Of a stretch of 64,000 bases of DNA, positions 45,011-54,053 are shown in pieces. Below the pieces are notes generated by a model. It did not search any database. It saw only the letters and a program-made list of their open reading frames with translations, and was not told the origin of the DNA. Made by a program: the position numbers and the translations under genes. Source of the stretch: Endozoicomonas euniceicola (GTDB lineage: Bacteria; Pseudomonadota; Gammaproteobacteria; Pseudomonadales; Endozoicomonadaceae); contig NZ_CP103300.1 of assembly GCF_025562755.1 (NCBI RefSeq), forward strand, positions 4,279,001-4,343,000, written 5' to 3'. Each line of letters begins with the position of its first letter. Positions within the stretch are counted from its first letter, which is position 1.

Positions 45011-45451
45011 CAACGTTGTTTTTATATACTCTCGCAAACTTTTTTAAAATATAAACTATTCCTATTGAACAAATAACCCTGTAACCCTTGGTATTATTAG
45101 TTAAATTTCTACTACATGCCAACTCTTGCGACTCAAGACGTATATTTAGCGGGACGAATTGCAAGTCATTGCCCTGACACTTCTCCACACTATAAATCAC
45201 AAGAACCAGGACCTATAACATTCAGCAGGAATTGCTGGGTAAAATAAAGTAATCATTTTTTTTTGGCTGATCTACTATTCGTCATGCTCATCTTGTTCAG
45301 TCTCTATATTGAATTTTATCGTATGTTGCATTTTGGCTGTTAAAGGTGGGTTTTCATCTTTTGCCGGGACTTAATGTCCACGCTAAGTGGAGGCTACAGG
45401 CTTTCGGCAAAGCTATTGGACATACAGTACTAATTAGAATGAGTTCCTAAA
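45011..45451 (+). other. AT-rich region ahead of the RING/TRAF gene
   Basis: About 440 nt, visibly AT-rich, no credible ORF. It contains a small hairpin TCCACGCTAAGTGGA and the inverted pair ATGTCCA/TGGACAT (about 45373-45424) close to the start of the next gene. These may belong to that gene's promoter or leader. Confidence 0.35.
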
Positions 45452-48400
45452 ATGACGACTAAAAATATACGGAAAGAAATAGTAAGCCAACTTTTAGTAA
45501 TATTATTTTTAATTATTTTATCACCGGTCTTACGGGCAACTTCTTCGCCTCCGGTTTTACATTTTGTTTCACACCATTTCTATCTTTCAGAACACACGGG
45601 GCTACCTGTTTACGTAGAGGTTGAATTACCTAATCAGAATGCATTCAATTTACGGGGCGTCCATTTATTTGAAGCGGAGCTACAAAAACTTCCTCATGAC
45701 GGGCGGCTGCTGGTGGTCAAATATCCCGATCCAGAGTCATTTCAACCGGATAGCCTTAGTCTTTTTCCAAGGACAAAATGGCCGGACTGGGCTGCCTGTA
45801 AAATGAGCCAGCCGAAAACGATTGTGCTTCAGGAAAACCCGGTAGAACCCTATGAATTGCATGCGCTGTCCTACCCAATTAATCCAGAATGTAGCTGGAT
45901 CCAAATGCCTACGGGCGAGCAAATTTCATTTTTTTCAACCAACAAAGGGTATCAAACGTATCCTGACGGCTTATGGTTATTAGAAACTTCACTTATTAAA
46001 ACAGGTGGAGGTTTCAAGGTGCCAGCAATGTCTAAAGCCGAAGGCTTTGATAAACTTCTGTACGGAGGCTTCGGTGGTGGCTCATGGCCAAAATTCGACT
46101 TCAAACCAGGTGGTGGCAGCTCCCGGTTACTGGACATTGATATAATATTTACCATTTTGCCAATGGCTTGGGAAAAAATAGTGAATGGCAATCCTGTATT
46201 GCGTTTAAGGGAGAAGGACGGTATCTCTGTTGAGATAACAGACATTCAGGGGAATTCACAGCGACAGTTTTATACGATGGAACAGGCAAAGAAAATACTG
46301 GAAAATAAAGTCGGAACTGATCTGTTACAAATATTACATGGAACTCATCTCACGGTTAAATCAACCTCAAACCAAGATACTGATTTACTATTCAGTGAAA
46401 GTATGGAAACAATCATTCAACAAGTGGGGGAATGGAACAGATTTCATAGAGATTTAGAGAATCTAAACCCAAAAATGGCAAGGGTTGATGTAAGTACTGT
46501 TCCGGGAATCATCAGTATCCCAAATTTTAGTAAACAAGGGGGGAAAGGCACAGCCAGCAATCAACAAGCCCCATCTCAAAATTCTGGCTGGTCTGCATGG
46601 CTTTGGGGTAGTTCGGAAAAAGGAGGTGCGAAAGGAGGGAGTGGAGGGAGTGGAGGGAGTGGAAGAAATAACAATGGCGACTCCCCCTCAACATCCTACG
46701 AAGCATCAGAAAAAAGTAATAGTATATTTACCTACGCTTTTGGTGAATATATAAGTACAGAAGAGTTTGTTCCCATTTCAGAACTCGTTTCCCAGGATGA
46801 AAATCTACGTGAACTTACGTGCCAATTTTGCTCAAGAATAGCAAACAATGCAGAATATTGTCAGTATTGTGAAAAAATCGCGTGTAGGCAATGCTGGGTC
46901 AATGGACCCAGAGAATGCCCTGGTTGTAACCATCGACCACATCAACTACGAGATCAGAAAAATCAGGAAAAAATAGAAGAGCTTGAAGTTTACTGCCCTT
47001 ATAAAAATGAAGGCTGTAGTACAAGATTTAAAATAGGGGAGTTCAGGAGTCATTTAGACTCATGTGCATTTAATCAGGGACGTTGCCCAAAGTGTGATAC
47101 CATAGGTTCGAGAAGTTACATCTACGCTCATTTGAAATACGACCATGATGATACAATGTCATCTCCTCTCTTGAATTGCCCATCGCCCAGTTGCACAGAA
47201 ACCTTAACCGTCAACAATATAAATAACTGCCCGCATTGCAAGGGTGGTGAAGAAGGTAACAAACAAAACTCACACCTAAAAACCAGTAGAACTTCAGGAA
47301 TAACAAAAACTAAAAACTCTAAAGATGCATGTCTTTCCTATAGCTATATTTTTCATACAAATTCACCCGATGGGAAAAAGTTTGATCTAGAGGTAGAGCT
47401 GGTTAGAAACGATGTCGAACTGGATGATTATGAATGTCCTGTTTGTTTAAATATATGCAATAATCCGTACGGACCTGAGTGTGGACATTTAGTATGTAAA
47501 AATTGCTATCAGAAAATGAATCACTCAATTTGTCCTAAATGTCGTAGGGATTTAACTTTTGAACAAAAGACAGCTGAAAATACATTCATAAATGCTTTAA
47601 CCATTTTCTGCCCTAATAAAGAAAAAGGCTGTGAAGAGTTACCAAGTATTGGTCAGTTGCCAGAACATTATTACTCATGCCACTTTACCCCAAGGCTATG
47701 CAGAAATGATGGTTGTGTTTTTAAAGGAACATTTAATGAAGTTGATAATCATCAATCTCAGTGTTTATATAAATTAGTGGAATGCCCAAATGCCAGTCAA
47801 GGCTGTCAGGAACAATGCCTTCAAAAGGATGTGAACGCCCATATTGATACTTGTTCATATCTTAAGATTGATTGTGAAAACACCAACTGTTCATTTTCAA
47901 TAGCACGAAATGAAATGGATAGACACCTTGCTGAATGCTCTTATTCAATAATGACTTGTAATTTTGAAGGATGTAATCATAGGTGTACACGTTCAGATAT
48001 GAATGAACATGAAAAATGGTGTAATCATTCACTCACTTCTTGTGAACATTGTGAGGAAGTTTACAAGTTATTTGAGATAGAGCAGCATCAGAAAAATTGC
48101 GGGCTTCGCAAAGAACCCTGCAAACTTTGTAATAACTTGATCCCAATGGGAAGCATGGTCGAGCATGTCACCACTTGTCTACAAAGTTTTCATTCAGACT
48201 GCAATGACTGTAAGCGCCTTGCCGGAGCTTTTTCAATTATGTTAGAACACGCAGGTGCTCAACTTGAGGAAGTTAAATCAGACAATAAAAATCTTCACGA
48301 AAAAATGGATACATTAATCAGTAAAGTGAATGCTGAGGCTAAAAGAAACGAAGTGATTGCTAATGCTAAAGCAATAGAGGTTGATCAGGAGAATGCTTGG

Positions 48401-48685
48401 AAAAATAAATTCGTTTCAGAAATGAGAAGTACTAAAGTATTTGATAAATTACGTGTTTTTATAAATCCTCGTCTATGGAATAAAGTTGCTGAAAACTTGG
48501 AAATACCTTACAGAGCCTTAAATCTATATGATGCGCATGTAGCACCACTTATCCTGCATATCCTTAACCCGGCGATGGAAATCACCTATGGTAAATTTGT
48601 AAACGCGCTTAGTGCTGCGGGAGGGATAGATTTGGCTCTAAAAGTTAAATACTATGCTAAACATCAGGTATGGGAAGGGGATTGA
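45452..48685 (+). CDS. Large exported RING / TRAF-type zinc-finger protein with a Death-like C-terminus
   Basis: 1077 aa. Residues 8-30 are a hydrophobic export signal or anchor. Residues 35-350 match no domain I know; 380-405 is a Gly/Ser linker. A first C-x2-C zinc module with eight Cys spans 457-492. A canonical C3HC4 RING spans 662-697 (Cys662, Cys665, Cys677, His679, Cys682, Cys685, Cys694, Cys697). TRAF-type zinc fingers cover about 515-600 and 715-910. A coiled coil follows (930-985), and 1005-1068 has a Death-domain-like pattern (LWNKVAENLEIPYRALNLYD ... FVNALSAAGGIDLALKV). No MATH domain is present. Such an architecture is eukaryotic; it suggests a ubiquitin-ligase-like effector delivered to a host cell, which is inferred. 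The gene is AT-rich compared with its neighbours. Confidence 0.85.
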   Translation: MTTKNIRKEIVSQLLVILFLIILSPVLRATSSPPVLHFVSHHFYLSEHTGLPVYVEVELPNQNAFNLRGVHLFEAELQKLPHDGRLLVVKYPDPESFQPDSLSLFPRTKWPDWAACKMSQPKTIVLQENPVEPYELHALSYPINPECSWIQMPTGEQISFFSTNKGYQTYPDGLWLLETSLIKTGGGFKVPAMSKAEGFDKLLYGGFGGGSWPKFDFKPGGGSSRLLDIDIIFTILPMAWEKIVNGNPVLRLREKDGISVEITDIQGNSQRQFYTMEQAKKILENKVGTDLLQILHGTHLTVKSTSNQDTDLLFSESMETIIQQVGEWNRFHRDLENLNPKMARVDVSTVPGIISIPNFSKQGGKGTASNQQAPSQNSGWSAWLWGSSEKGGAKGGSGGSGGSGRNNNGDSPSTSYEASEKSNSIFTYAFGEYISTEEFVPISELVSQDENLRELTCQFCSRIANNAEYCQYCEKIACRQCWVNGPRECPGCNHRPHQLRDQKNQEKIEELEVYCPYKNEGCSTRFKIGEFRSHLDSCAFNQGRCPKCDTIGSRSYIYAHLKYDHDDTMSSPLLNCPSPSCTETLTVNNINNCPHCKGGEEGNKQNSHLKTSRTSGITKTKNSKDACLSYSYIFHTNSPDGKKFDLEVELVRNDVELDDYECPVCLNICNNPYGPECGHLVCKNCYQKMNHSICPKCRRDLTFEQKTAENTFINALTIFCPNKEKGCEELPSIGQLPEHYYSCHFTPRLCRNDGCVFKGTFNEVDNHQSQCLYKLVECPNASQGCQEQCLQKDVNAHIDTCSYLKIDCENTNCSFSIARNEMDRHLAECSYSIMTCNFEGCNHRCTRSDMNEHEKWCNHSLTSCEHCEEVYKLFEIEQHQKNCGLRKEPCKLCNNLIPMGSMVEHVTTCLQSFHSDCNDCKRLAGAFSIMLEHAGAQLEEVKSDNKNLHEKMDTLISKVNAEAKRNEVIANAKAIEVDQENAWKNKFVSEMRSTKVFDKLRVFINPRLWNKVAENLEIPYRALNLYDAHVAPLILHILNPAMEITYGKFVNALSAAGGIDLALKVKYYAKHQVWEGD

Positions 48686-48737
48686 ATTCACCTCTCACCC
48701 TGTCATGAGTCTCAACAGACCTTGGGTAGTTGGATAA

Positions 48738-48787
48738 ACCTGCAACCGTGGCATTCGCTACGTATTTGAATGGGCACCGTTGCAGGT
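48738..48787. other. Inverted repeat downstream of the RING/TRAF gene
   Basis: ACCTGCAAC (48738-48746) pairs with GTTGCAGGT (48779-48787) around a 32-nt loop. It lies in the 255-nt gap before DUF971 and could be a terminator or the scar of the accessory insertion. The gap otherwise holds no credible gene. Confidence 0.3.
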
Positions 48788-48940
48788 CTGTGATCAAATA
48801 TCCAGCAACTTTCGCAGGAAACTCAAGCCCATCAAATCTGCAGACCGCTCAGGCAATCGTTCTTTTAACTTCGGCAGTGGCTGAGTCAGCTGATATAGTT
48901 CCAGCTTACTGAACCCCCTGTTTTACGGAAAAATACCACG

Positions 48941-49318
48941 ATGACACCCCCTGTTCCTTCAGCCATCAACCTGCACAAACGCTCCAGAGAACTGGAGCTG
49001 ACCTACAGCGATGGACAACGCTTTAAGCTTTCCTGTGAACTGCTCCGGGTCCTCAGTCCTTCGGCAGAAGTTCAGGGGCATGGCAAACCGGTGCTTCAGA
49101 CCGGTAAAAAGAATGTGGTGATCACTGGCATTGAAGCGGTGGGCAACTATGCCATCAAGCTGATTTTTGATGATGGCCATAACAGCGGCCTGTTCAGCTG
49201 GGACTATCTTTACGACCTGTGTATAAATCAGGACAGTTACTGGGAAGATTATCTGCGCCAGCTCCATGCGGCCGGTGCCAGCCGTGATCCGGAAGTGTCT
49301 GTTGTAAAACTTATGTGA
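48941..49318 (+). CDS. DUF971 (GBBH-like N-terminal) protein
   Basis: 125 aa. The pattern INLHKRSRELELTYSDGQRF, ELLRVLSPSAEVQGHG and YAIKLIFDDGHNSGLFSWDY with LYDLC is the DUF971 signature. The family is small, cytosolic, and related to the N-terminus of gamma-butyrobetaine hydroxylase; a Fe-S related role has been suggested for relatives but not settled. It normally follows hslVU directly; here 8.4 kb of accessory sequence intervenes. Confidence 0.85.
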   Translation: MTPPVPSAINLHKRSRELELTYSDGQRFKLSCELLRVLSPSAEVQGHGKPVLQTGKKNVVITGIEAVGNYAIKLIFDDGHNSGLFSWDYLYDLCINQDSYWEDYLRQLHAAGASRDPEVSVVKLM

Positions 49319-49466
49319 TTGATTAGATTTCCCCCCTACACTCTCGCTGTGATTCATATACAATGAACCCCGCATTTATACGCATGTTTGTCTCGTAAAG
49401 CTGCGTATCAGGCACAGGCTATTAATCAAGTGGATTGAATCGTGTCTTTATGAGTCGGGGGAGTAA

Positions 49467-50306
49467 ATGACCAGCAGCCATGAAAGCGGGAGACCATCGT
49501 CAGAGTCTGATAATAATGACGGTGGTCGCCAGACAACTCATCAGGTTCGACAAAACGTTCGGGACCAGGAAAGCACCCACTTCGGTTTCAAAGAAGTGCC
49601 TCCTGACAAAAAAGAAAGCCTGGTAGCCGGTGTTTTTCACTCAGTTGCCAGTCGTTATGATTTGATGAACGACCTGATGTCCATGGGGGTTCACCGGCTA
49701 TGGAAACGGTTTACCATTGAGCTGTCCGCGGTCCGGCGTGGGCATCAGGTGCTTGATATTGCGGGTGGTACAGGTGATCTGGCGAAGCAGTTTGCCCGAC
49801 GGGTGGGCGACAATGGTCGGGTGGTTCTGGCGGACATTAATGAGTCCATGCTCAGAGTCGGGCGCGACCGACTCGTGAATGATGGCCTGGCTGGCAATAT
49901 TGAATACGTTCAGGCCAATGCTGAATGCCTGCCCTTTCCGGATAATACCTTTGACTGTATCACCATTGCCTTCGGGCTACGGAATGTGACCGACAAACCA
50001 GCTGCACTGGCGTCCATGTGTCGGGTTCTGAAACCGGGTGGGCGATTACTGGTACTGGAGTTTTCCAAAACCCGTAACCCGCTTCTGACCAAGGTCTACG
50101 ATACGTATTCTTTTAATTTGCTGCCAGTAATGGGCAAGCTGATTGCCAATGATTCCGAGAGTTATAAATATCTGGCAGAAAGTATTCGCAAGCATCCGGA
50201 TCAGGACACGCTGGAAAGGATGATGAAAGACGCCGGTTTTGTGAATACCACGTACCACAATATGACGGGTGGCATTGTTGCCTTGCATAAGGGAGTTAAG
50301 CCCTGA
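49467..50306 (+). CDS. ubiE: Ubiquinone/menaquinone biosynthesis methyltransferase UbiE
   Basis: 279 aa. The SAM-binding motif is VLDIAGGTGDLAKQFARRVG, preceded by VASRYDLMNDLMSMGVHRLW and followed by the post-I motif VVLADINESMLRVG and AFGLRNVTDKPAALASMCRV, ending in GGIVALHKGVKP. A Ser/Gln/Asp-rich N-terminal extension of about 35 residues is longer than in E. coli (251 aa). It C-methylates a benzoquinol in ubiquinone synthesis. First of a ubiE-ubiJ-ubiB run; the ubiJ start overlaps its stop. Confidence 0.95.
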   Translation: MTSSHESGRPSSESDNNDGGRQTTHQVRQNVRDQESTHFGFKEVPPDKKESLVAGVFHSVASRYDLMNDLMSMGVHRLWKRFTIELSAVRRGHQVLDIAGGTGDLAKQFARRVGDNGRVVLADINESMLRVGRDRLVNDGLAGNIEYVQANAECLPFPDNTFDCITIAFGLRNVTDKPAALASMCRVLKPGGRLLVLEFSKTRNPLLTKVYDTYSFNLLPVMGKLIANDSESYKYLAESIRKHPDQDTLERMMKDAGFVNTTYHNMTGGIVALHKGVKP

Positions 50307-51013
50307 TGGCAGAACGGCTTTCCCCAAATCGGATCTCATCAGAACAAGCGTCTTCAAAACAACCCTCTTCAGAACAAGAGTACTTGCTTGATCCTTCCAT
50401 TAAAACCGGTCTGCTGGCTTCCATCGAGGCAGTGGTCAACAAAACACTTACGCTCGATCCGGTGACCATAAAACGGTTAGGCAAGCATCAGGGATCAGTG
50501 CTTCGGGTGGAATGTCTGGAGCCGGACTTTACTTGCTGGCTGTGGATTGAAACCTACGGCATACGTCTGGCTGGTTACCACGAAGGTGAGGTGGATGCCA
50601 CGATTAAAGGCTCTCTGGTGTCGTTTATGGAGCTGGCAGGGCGACGTTTTGCCACCTTTGAAGACGTGGCCGGACTGGAGACGGAAGGGGATGAAACCCT
50701 GCTTGCTGATCTTGGGGAAATACACAAAGGCATGGAGCTGGACTGGGAAGGTCTGGTCTGTCGCTATCTGGGCGATGTTGCCGGGCACGCTGTATCAGAA
50801 GGGGTTCGTCGTGTATCCGATGGGCTTCAACAGCTTTTTCAACGGTCTGTCCGCCAGGTGCCGGACTATCTTCAGGAAGAATTGCAGGTGTTGCCTTCTC
50901 CGGCAGACAGGGAGTTTGCACAGACTGAAGTGAATGCTTTACAAGACCGCACCGATGAATTAGCCAAACGAGTCTCTGCTCTGGAAGAGCAGATAAAATC
51001 GAAACATAAATAA
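50306..51013 (+). CDS. ubiJ: Ubiquinone biosynthesis accessory factor UbiJ
   Basis: 235 aa. A low-complexity Ser/Gln head (SSEQASSKQPSSEQ) precedes an SCP2-like lipid-binding domain (residues about 45-130: CWLWIETYGIRLAGYHEGEV; TIKGSLVSFMELAG). The C-terminus is a coiled coil (NALQDRTDELAKRVSALEEQ). UbiJ binds quinone lipids and scaffolds the Ubi complex. It sits between ubiE and ubiB as usual and overlaps ubiE by one base. Confidence 0.9.
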   Translation: MAERLSPNRISSEQASSKQPSSEQEYLLDPSIKTGLLASIEAVVNKTLTLDPVTIKRLGKHQGSVLRVECLEPDFTCWLWIETYGIRLAGYHEGEVDATIKGSLVSFMELAGRRFATFEDVAGLETEGDETLLADLGEIHKGMELDWEGLVCRYLGDVAGHAVSEGVRRVSDGLQQLFQRSVRQVPDYLQEELQVLPSPADREFAQTEVNALQDRTDELAKRVSALEEQIKSKHK

Positions 51014-51068
51014 ACCTGGGCGCATGGTCAGCCATGAACGCAATTAATAATAGGAACGGGAGTGAAGG

Positions 51069-52670
51069 GTGTTGCAGTTGACCCGTTTACTGAAAATCAT
51101 TGGCGCTATTGCCCGCTATCGTCTGGATGAACTGGTGAACCCGGAGCGACTACCTTTTCTGGCAAGGTGGTTTGTCCGGTTGTTGCCGTGGCGTCTGTTT
51201 ATTCATAACCATGACGCCAGAGGCGTTCGCCTGAGAAAATCACTGGAAGCTCTGGGGCCCATCTTTATCAAGTTTGGTCAACTGCTGTCCACGCGCCGTG
51301 ACCTGCTGCCAGAAGATGTGAGTGACGAACTGGCGCTATTGCAGGACCGGGTGCCACCTTTTCCCGCCAGTGAGGCGGTAGACATTATTGAAAGAGACCT
51401 TGGCAGGCCGGTCGATGAACTCTTTGTCCGCTTCGATCATGAACCCATGGCATCCGCTTCGGTGGCCCAGGTGCATGGCGCGAAGCTGCACTCTGGCGAG
51501 GAAGTGGTGATCAAGGTTATCCGGCCTGATATTGAAAAGGTGATTCGCAAAGACATTGCCCTGATGTATCTGTTCAGCCGCATTCTGCTGACCCTGGTTC
51601 GGGAGGCCAGGCGCTTACGGCCCATGGATGTCATCAGGGATTATGAACGAACTATTCTGGATGAGCTGGACCTGCTGCGGGAAGCGGCCAATGCTTCGCA
51701 GTTGCGTCGTAACTTTCTGGCATCCCCCTTATTGCATGTGCCGCAGGTTCACTGGGATTACTGTCGCTCAAGGGTGATGGTGATGGATCGTATCTATGGT
51801 GTCCCCATATCGGATATCAAAACCCTGAAAGCACGGGGTACCGATATGAAAAAGTTGGCGGAGCGCGGCACTGAAATCTTTTTTACCCAAGTGTTCAGGG
51901 ATCGCTTTTTCCATGCGGATATGCACCCCGGCAATATTTTTGTGGATATCGATAATCCTGCGGAGCCTAAATACATTGGTATTGACTGCGGCATTATTGG
52001 GACACTGGAACCGGAAGATCAGTACTATCTGGCGGCGAACCTTCTGGCTTTCTTCAAGCGGGATTATCGCAAGGTGGCCCAGCTGCACGTAGATTCCGGC
52101 TGGATACCCTCAGATACAGCGGTTGGCGAGCTGGAAGCGGCTATTCGTACTGTGTGTGAACCCATCTTTGAGAAACCGTTAAAAGATATCTCCTTCGGGC
52201 ATTTGCTGGTCAGGCTGTTTCAGGTTGCACGGCGGTTTAACATGGAGGTTCAGCCACAACTGGTACTGCTGGAAAAAACCCTGCTGAATGTGGAAGGGTT
52301 GGGGCGGCAGCTCTATCCTGATCTGGACTTGTGGGCAACCGCCCAGCCGTTTCTGGAAAAATGGATGAAGGATCAGGTAGGGCCGCTGGGAATTGCCAAA
52401 TCCATTAAAAAGAATGCGGCAGACTGGATGCTCAGTGTGCCGAATATGGCTCAGAATGCCCTGGGCAGCCTGAGACAGTTGTCTGAGCATCAGCAGAACA
52501 TGATGGACATGTATAAGCAGGCCGAACGTCGCAAGACATGGCTAAAATGGTTGGGGACTGGTCTGGTGCTGGCTGGTGGTGCCTTGTTGTTTGAACCCGG
52601 CTGGGCCAGTGTCATCCCCTGGCAGGGCGTTATGATGGGAGGGGCGGGTGTATGGCTTCTGAGTCGTTGA
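51069..52670 (+). CDS. ubiB: Ubiquinone biosynthesis kinase-like protein UbiB
   Basis: 533 aa with a GTG start. The ABC1/ADCK family signature FIKFGQLLSTRRDLLPEDVS (KxGQ motif), the Ala-rich loop region ASASVAQVHGAKL, and the catalytic DMHPGNIFVD with the metal-binding IDCGIIG are visible. Two C-terminal hydrophobic helices (GTGLVLAGGALLFE; IPWQGVMMGGAGVWLL) anchor it in the membrane. It is an ATPase-like factor in ubiquinone synthesis. hisI begins 19 nt before its stop. Confidence 0.95.
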   Translation: MLQLTRLLKIIGAIARYRLDELVNPERLPFLARWFVRLLPWRLFIHNHDARGVRLRKSLEALGPIFIKFGQLLSTRRDLLPEDVSDELALLQDRVPPFPASEAVDIIERDLGRPVDELFVRFDHEPMASASVAQVHGAKLHSGEEVVIKVIRPDIEKVIRKDIALMYLFSRILLTLVREARRLRPMDVIRDYERTILDELDLLREAANASQLRRNFLASPLLHVPQVHWDYCRSRVMVMDRIYGVPISDIKTLKARGTDMKKLAERGTEIFFTQVFRDRFFHADMHPGNIFVDIDNPAEPKYIGIDCGIIGTLEPEDQYYLAANLLAFFKRDYRKVAQLHVDSGWIPSDTAVGELEAAIRTVCEPIFEKPLKDISFGHLLVRLFQVARRFNMEVQPQLVLLEKTLLNVEGLGRQLYPDLDLWATAQPFLEKWMKDQVGPLGIAKSIKKNAADWMLSVPNMAQNALGSLRQLSEHQQNMMDMYKQAERRKTWLKWLGTGLVLAGGALLFEPGWASVIPWQGVMMGGAGVWLLSR

Positions 52671-53089
52671 TTGAGCAGAGTGATCGTCACTGGCTGGACA
52701 CGGTTCGCTGGAACAATGATGGCCTGGTGGCCGCCATTGCCCAGGACTGGAAAACCGGCAAGGTGCTGATGCAGGCCTGGATGAACCGGGAAGCACTGGC
52801 ACTAACGGTAAAGGAACAGCGTGGCATATACTGGTCCCGCTCCAGAGGGAAACTGTGGCGCAAGGGTGAGTCATCCGGTCATGTGCAGTGGCTAAAAGAG
52901 TTGCGACTGGATTGCGACAGAGACTCTATTCTGATGCTGGTGGAGCAGGTGGGTGGAATGGCTTGTCATACGGGGCGTGAGTCCTGTTACTTCAGCCGTC
53001 TGGAACAGGGTCAGTGGGTGACAGTGGAACCTGTTTTGAAAGATCCGGAAGCGATTTATGGGAGAAACGGGGAGACAGGCCGTGAGTGA
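52652..53089 (+). CDS. hisI: Phosphoribosyl-AMP cyclohydrolase
   Basis: 145 aa. Family motifs are MQAWMNREALALTVKE, YWSRSRGKLWRKGESSGHVQ and DCDRDSILMLVEQVGG, then ACHTGRESCYFSRLE, with the Zn/Mg-binding Cys and Asp residues. It opens the purine ring of PR-AMP in histidine synthesis. It is separate from hisE, unlike the fused enterobacterial hisIE, and overlaps ubiB and hisE at its two ends. Confidence 0.95.
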   Translation: MASESLIEQSDRHWLDTVRWNNDGLVAAIAQDWKTGKVLMQAWMNREALALTVKEQRGIYWSRSRGKLWRKGESSGHVQWLKELRLDCDRDSILMLVEQVGGMACHTGRESCYFSRLEQGQWVTVEPVLKDPEAIYGRNGETGRE

Positions 53090-53411
53090 TGTGCTGGATC
53101 AGCTGGCAAAGGTTCTGGAACAGCGACGTACCGCAGAAGCGGATGCTTCCTATGTAGCCAGCCTGCACAAGGCCGGGCTGGATAAAATTCTTAAGAAGGT
53201 TGGAGAAGAGTCGGCGGAAACCATTATTGCTGCCAAAGCCTGTGAAGCCGGCGGAGCAAAGTCGGACCTGGTCTATGAAACGGCTGACCTCTGGTTTCAT
53301 TCGCTGGTCATGCTGTCTCATCTTGGCCTGTCCCATGACGATGTATTGCAGGAGCTGGAACGCCGTTTTGGTTTGTCCGGACTGGAAGAAAAGGCTTCCA
53401 GGGGGCAGTAG
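53082..53411 (+). CDS. hisE: Phosphoribosyl-ATP pyrophosphohydrolase
   Basis: 109 aa from the GTG at 53082 (MSDVLDQLAKVLEQRR), preceded by GGGGAGA and matching the family N-terminus; an ATG at 53058 would add eight residues. Motifs are SYVASLHKAGLDKILKKVGE, ETIIAAK and VYETADLWFHSLVMLSHLGL, a MazG-like all-alpha fold. It hydrolyses PR-ATP to PR-AMP, the step before HisI. It overlaps hisI by 8 nt. Confidence 0.94.
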   Translation: MSDVLDQLAKVLEQRRTAEADASYVASLHKAGLDKILKKVGEESAETIIAAKACEAGGAKSDLVYETADLWFHSLVMLSHLGLSHDDVLQELERRFGLSGLEEKASRGQ

Positions 53412-53445
53412 CTCGATTAACTTGATTGAAAAGGAGGAAGTAATT

Positions 53446-53691
53446 ATGGGCGTAGGTGGAATCAGCCTGTGGCAATTGTTAATCATTCTGCTGATTGTGG
53501 TCATGCTGTTTGGCACCAAAAAGCTGAGAGGGCTGGGTGGCGATCTTGGCAGTGCCGTCAAGGGCTTTAAGAAAGCAATGAACACCGATGAAAGCAGTAA
53601 AGAGCAGGATGTAAAGAGCGTGGAAGCGGAGCACAGGAAAGATCAGGCAGATGCCTCTTTTGATGATGAAAAGGGCAGGAAAAACGGCTGA
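53446..53691 (+). CDS. tatA: Sec-independent translocase subunit TatA
   Basis: 81 aa from the ATG at 53446 after AAGGAGGAAG. One N-terminal membrane helix (LWQLLIILLIVVMLFGTKKL), the conserved FGTKKLRGLGGDLGSAVKGF hinge and amphipathic helix, then a charged tail. TatA oligomers form the passage for folded Tat substrates. First of tatABC. Length and hinge separate it from TatB. Confidence 0.95.
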   Translation: MGVGGISLWQLLIILLIVVMLFGTKKLRGLGGDLGSAVKGFKKAMNTDESSKEQDVKSVEAEHRKDQADASFDDEKGRKNG

Positions 53692-53725
53692 TCTTTTTAT
53701 CAATATAAACCTGGCGAGGTAACGG

Positions 53726-54046
53726 GTGCTGGATATTGGTTTCACAGAACTTCTGCTGACTGCGGTGATCGCTCTGGTGGTACTGGGGCCAGAGCGACTT
53801 CCTGCTGTGATTCGGACCACTGCTTACTGGGTTGGCAATCTGCGACGCAGCTTTCAAAACGCAAAGGAGGAACTGGAGCGTGAATTGAATGTCGAAGAGA
53901 TGAAACGACAGATTCACAATGAAAATGTCATGCGGGAGCTGGAGAAAACCAAAGCCTCTCTGGATGAATCCCTGAGTGACCCGGAAGCCACTCCAGCCAG
54001 TAAAACCAGTGAAGGCCATTCAGACAACAAAACATCCCCCTTATGA
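53726..54046 (+). CDS. tatB: Sec-independent translocase subunit TatB
   Basis: 106 aa, GTG start. It begins MLDIGFTELLLTAVIALVVL with the TatB signature GPERLPAVIRTTAYWVG (Glu-Arg-Leu-Pro) and a long amphipathic helix SFQNAKEELERELNVEEMKR. It forms the receptor complex with TatC. 34 nt after tatA and 7 nt before tatC. Confidence 0.94.
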   Translation: MLDIGFTELLLTAVIALVVLGPERLPAVIRTTAYWVGNLRRSFQNAKEELERELNVEEMKRQIHNENVMRELEKTKASLDESLSDPEATPASKTSEGHSDNKTSPL

Positions 54047-54053
54047 GCAGCTT

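Noticed and set aside
48730..48912. 60-codon ORF between the RING/TRAF gene and DUF971
   Set aside because: No ribosome site, no homology that I recognise, and it contains the inverted repeat; probably chance.
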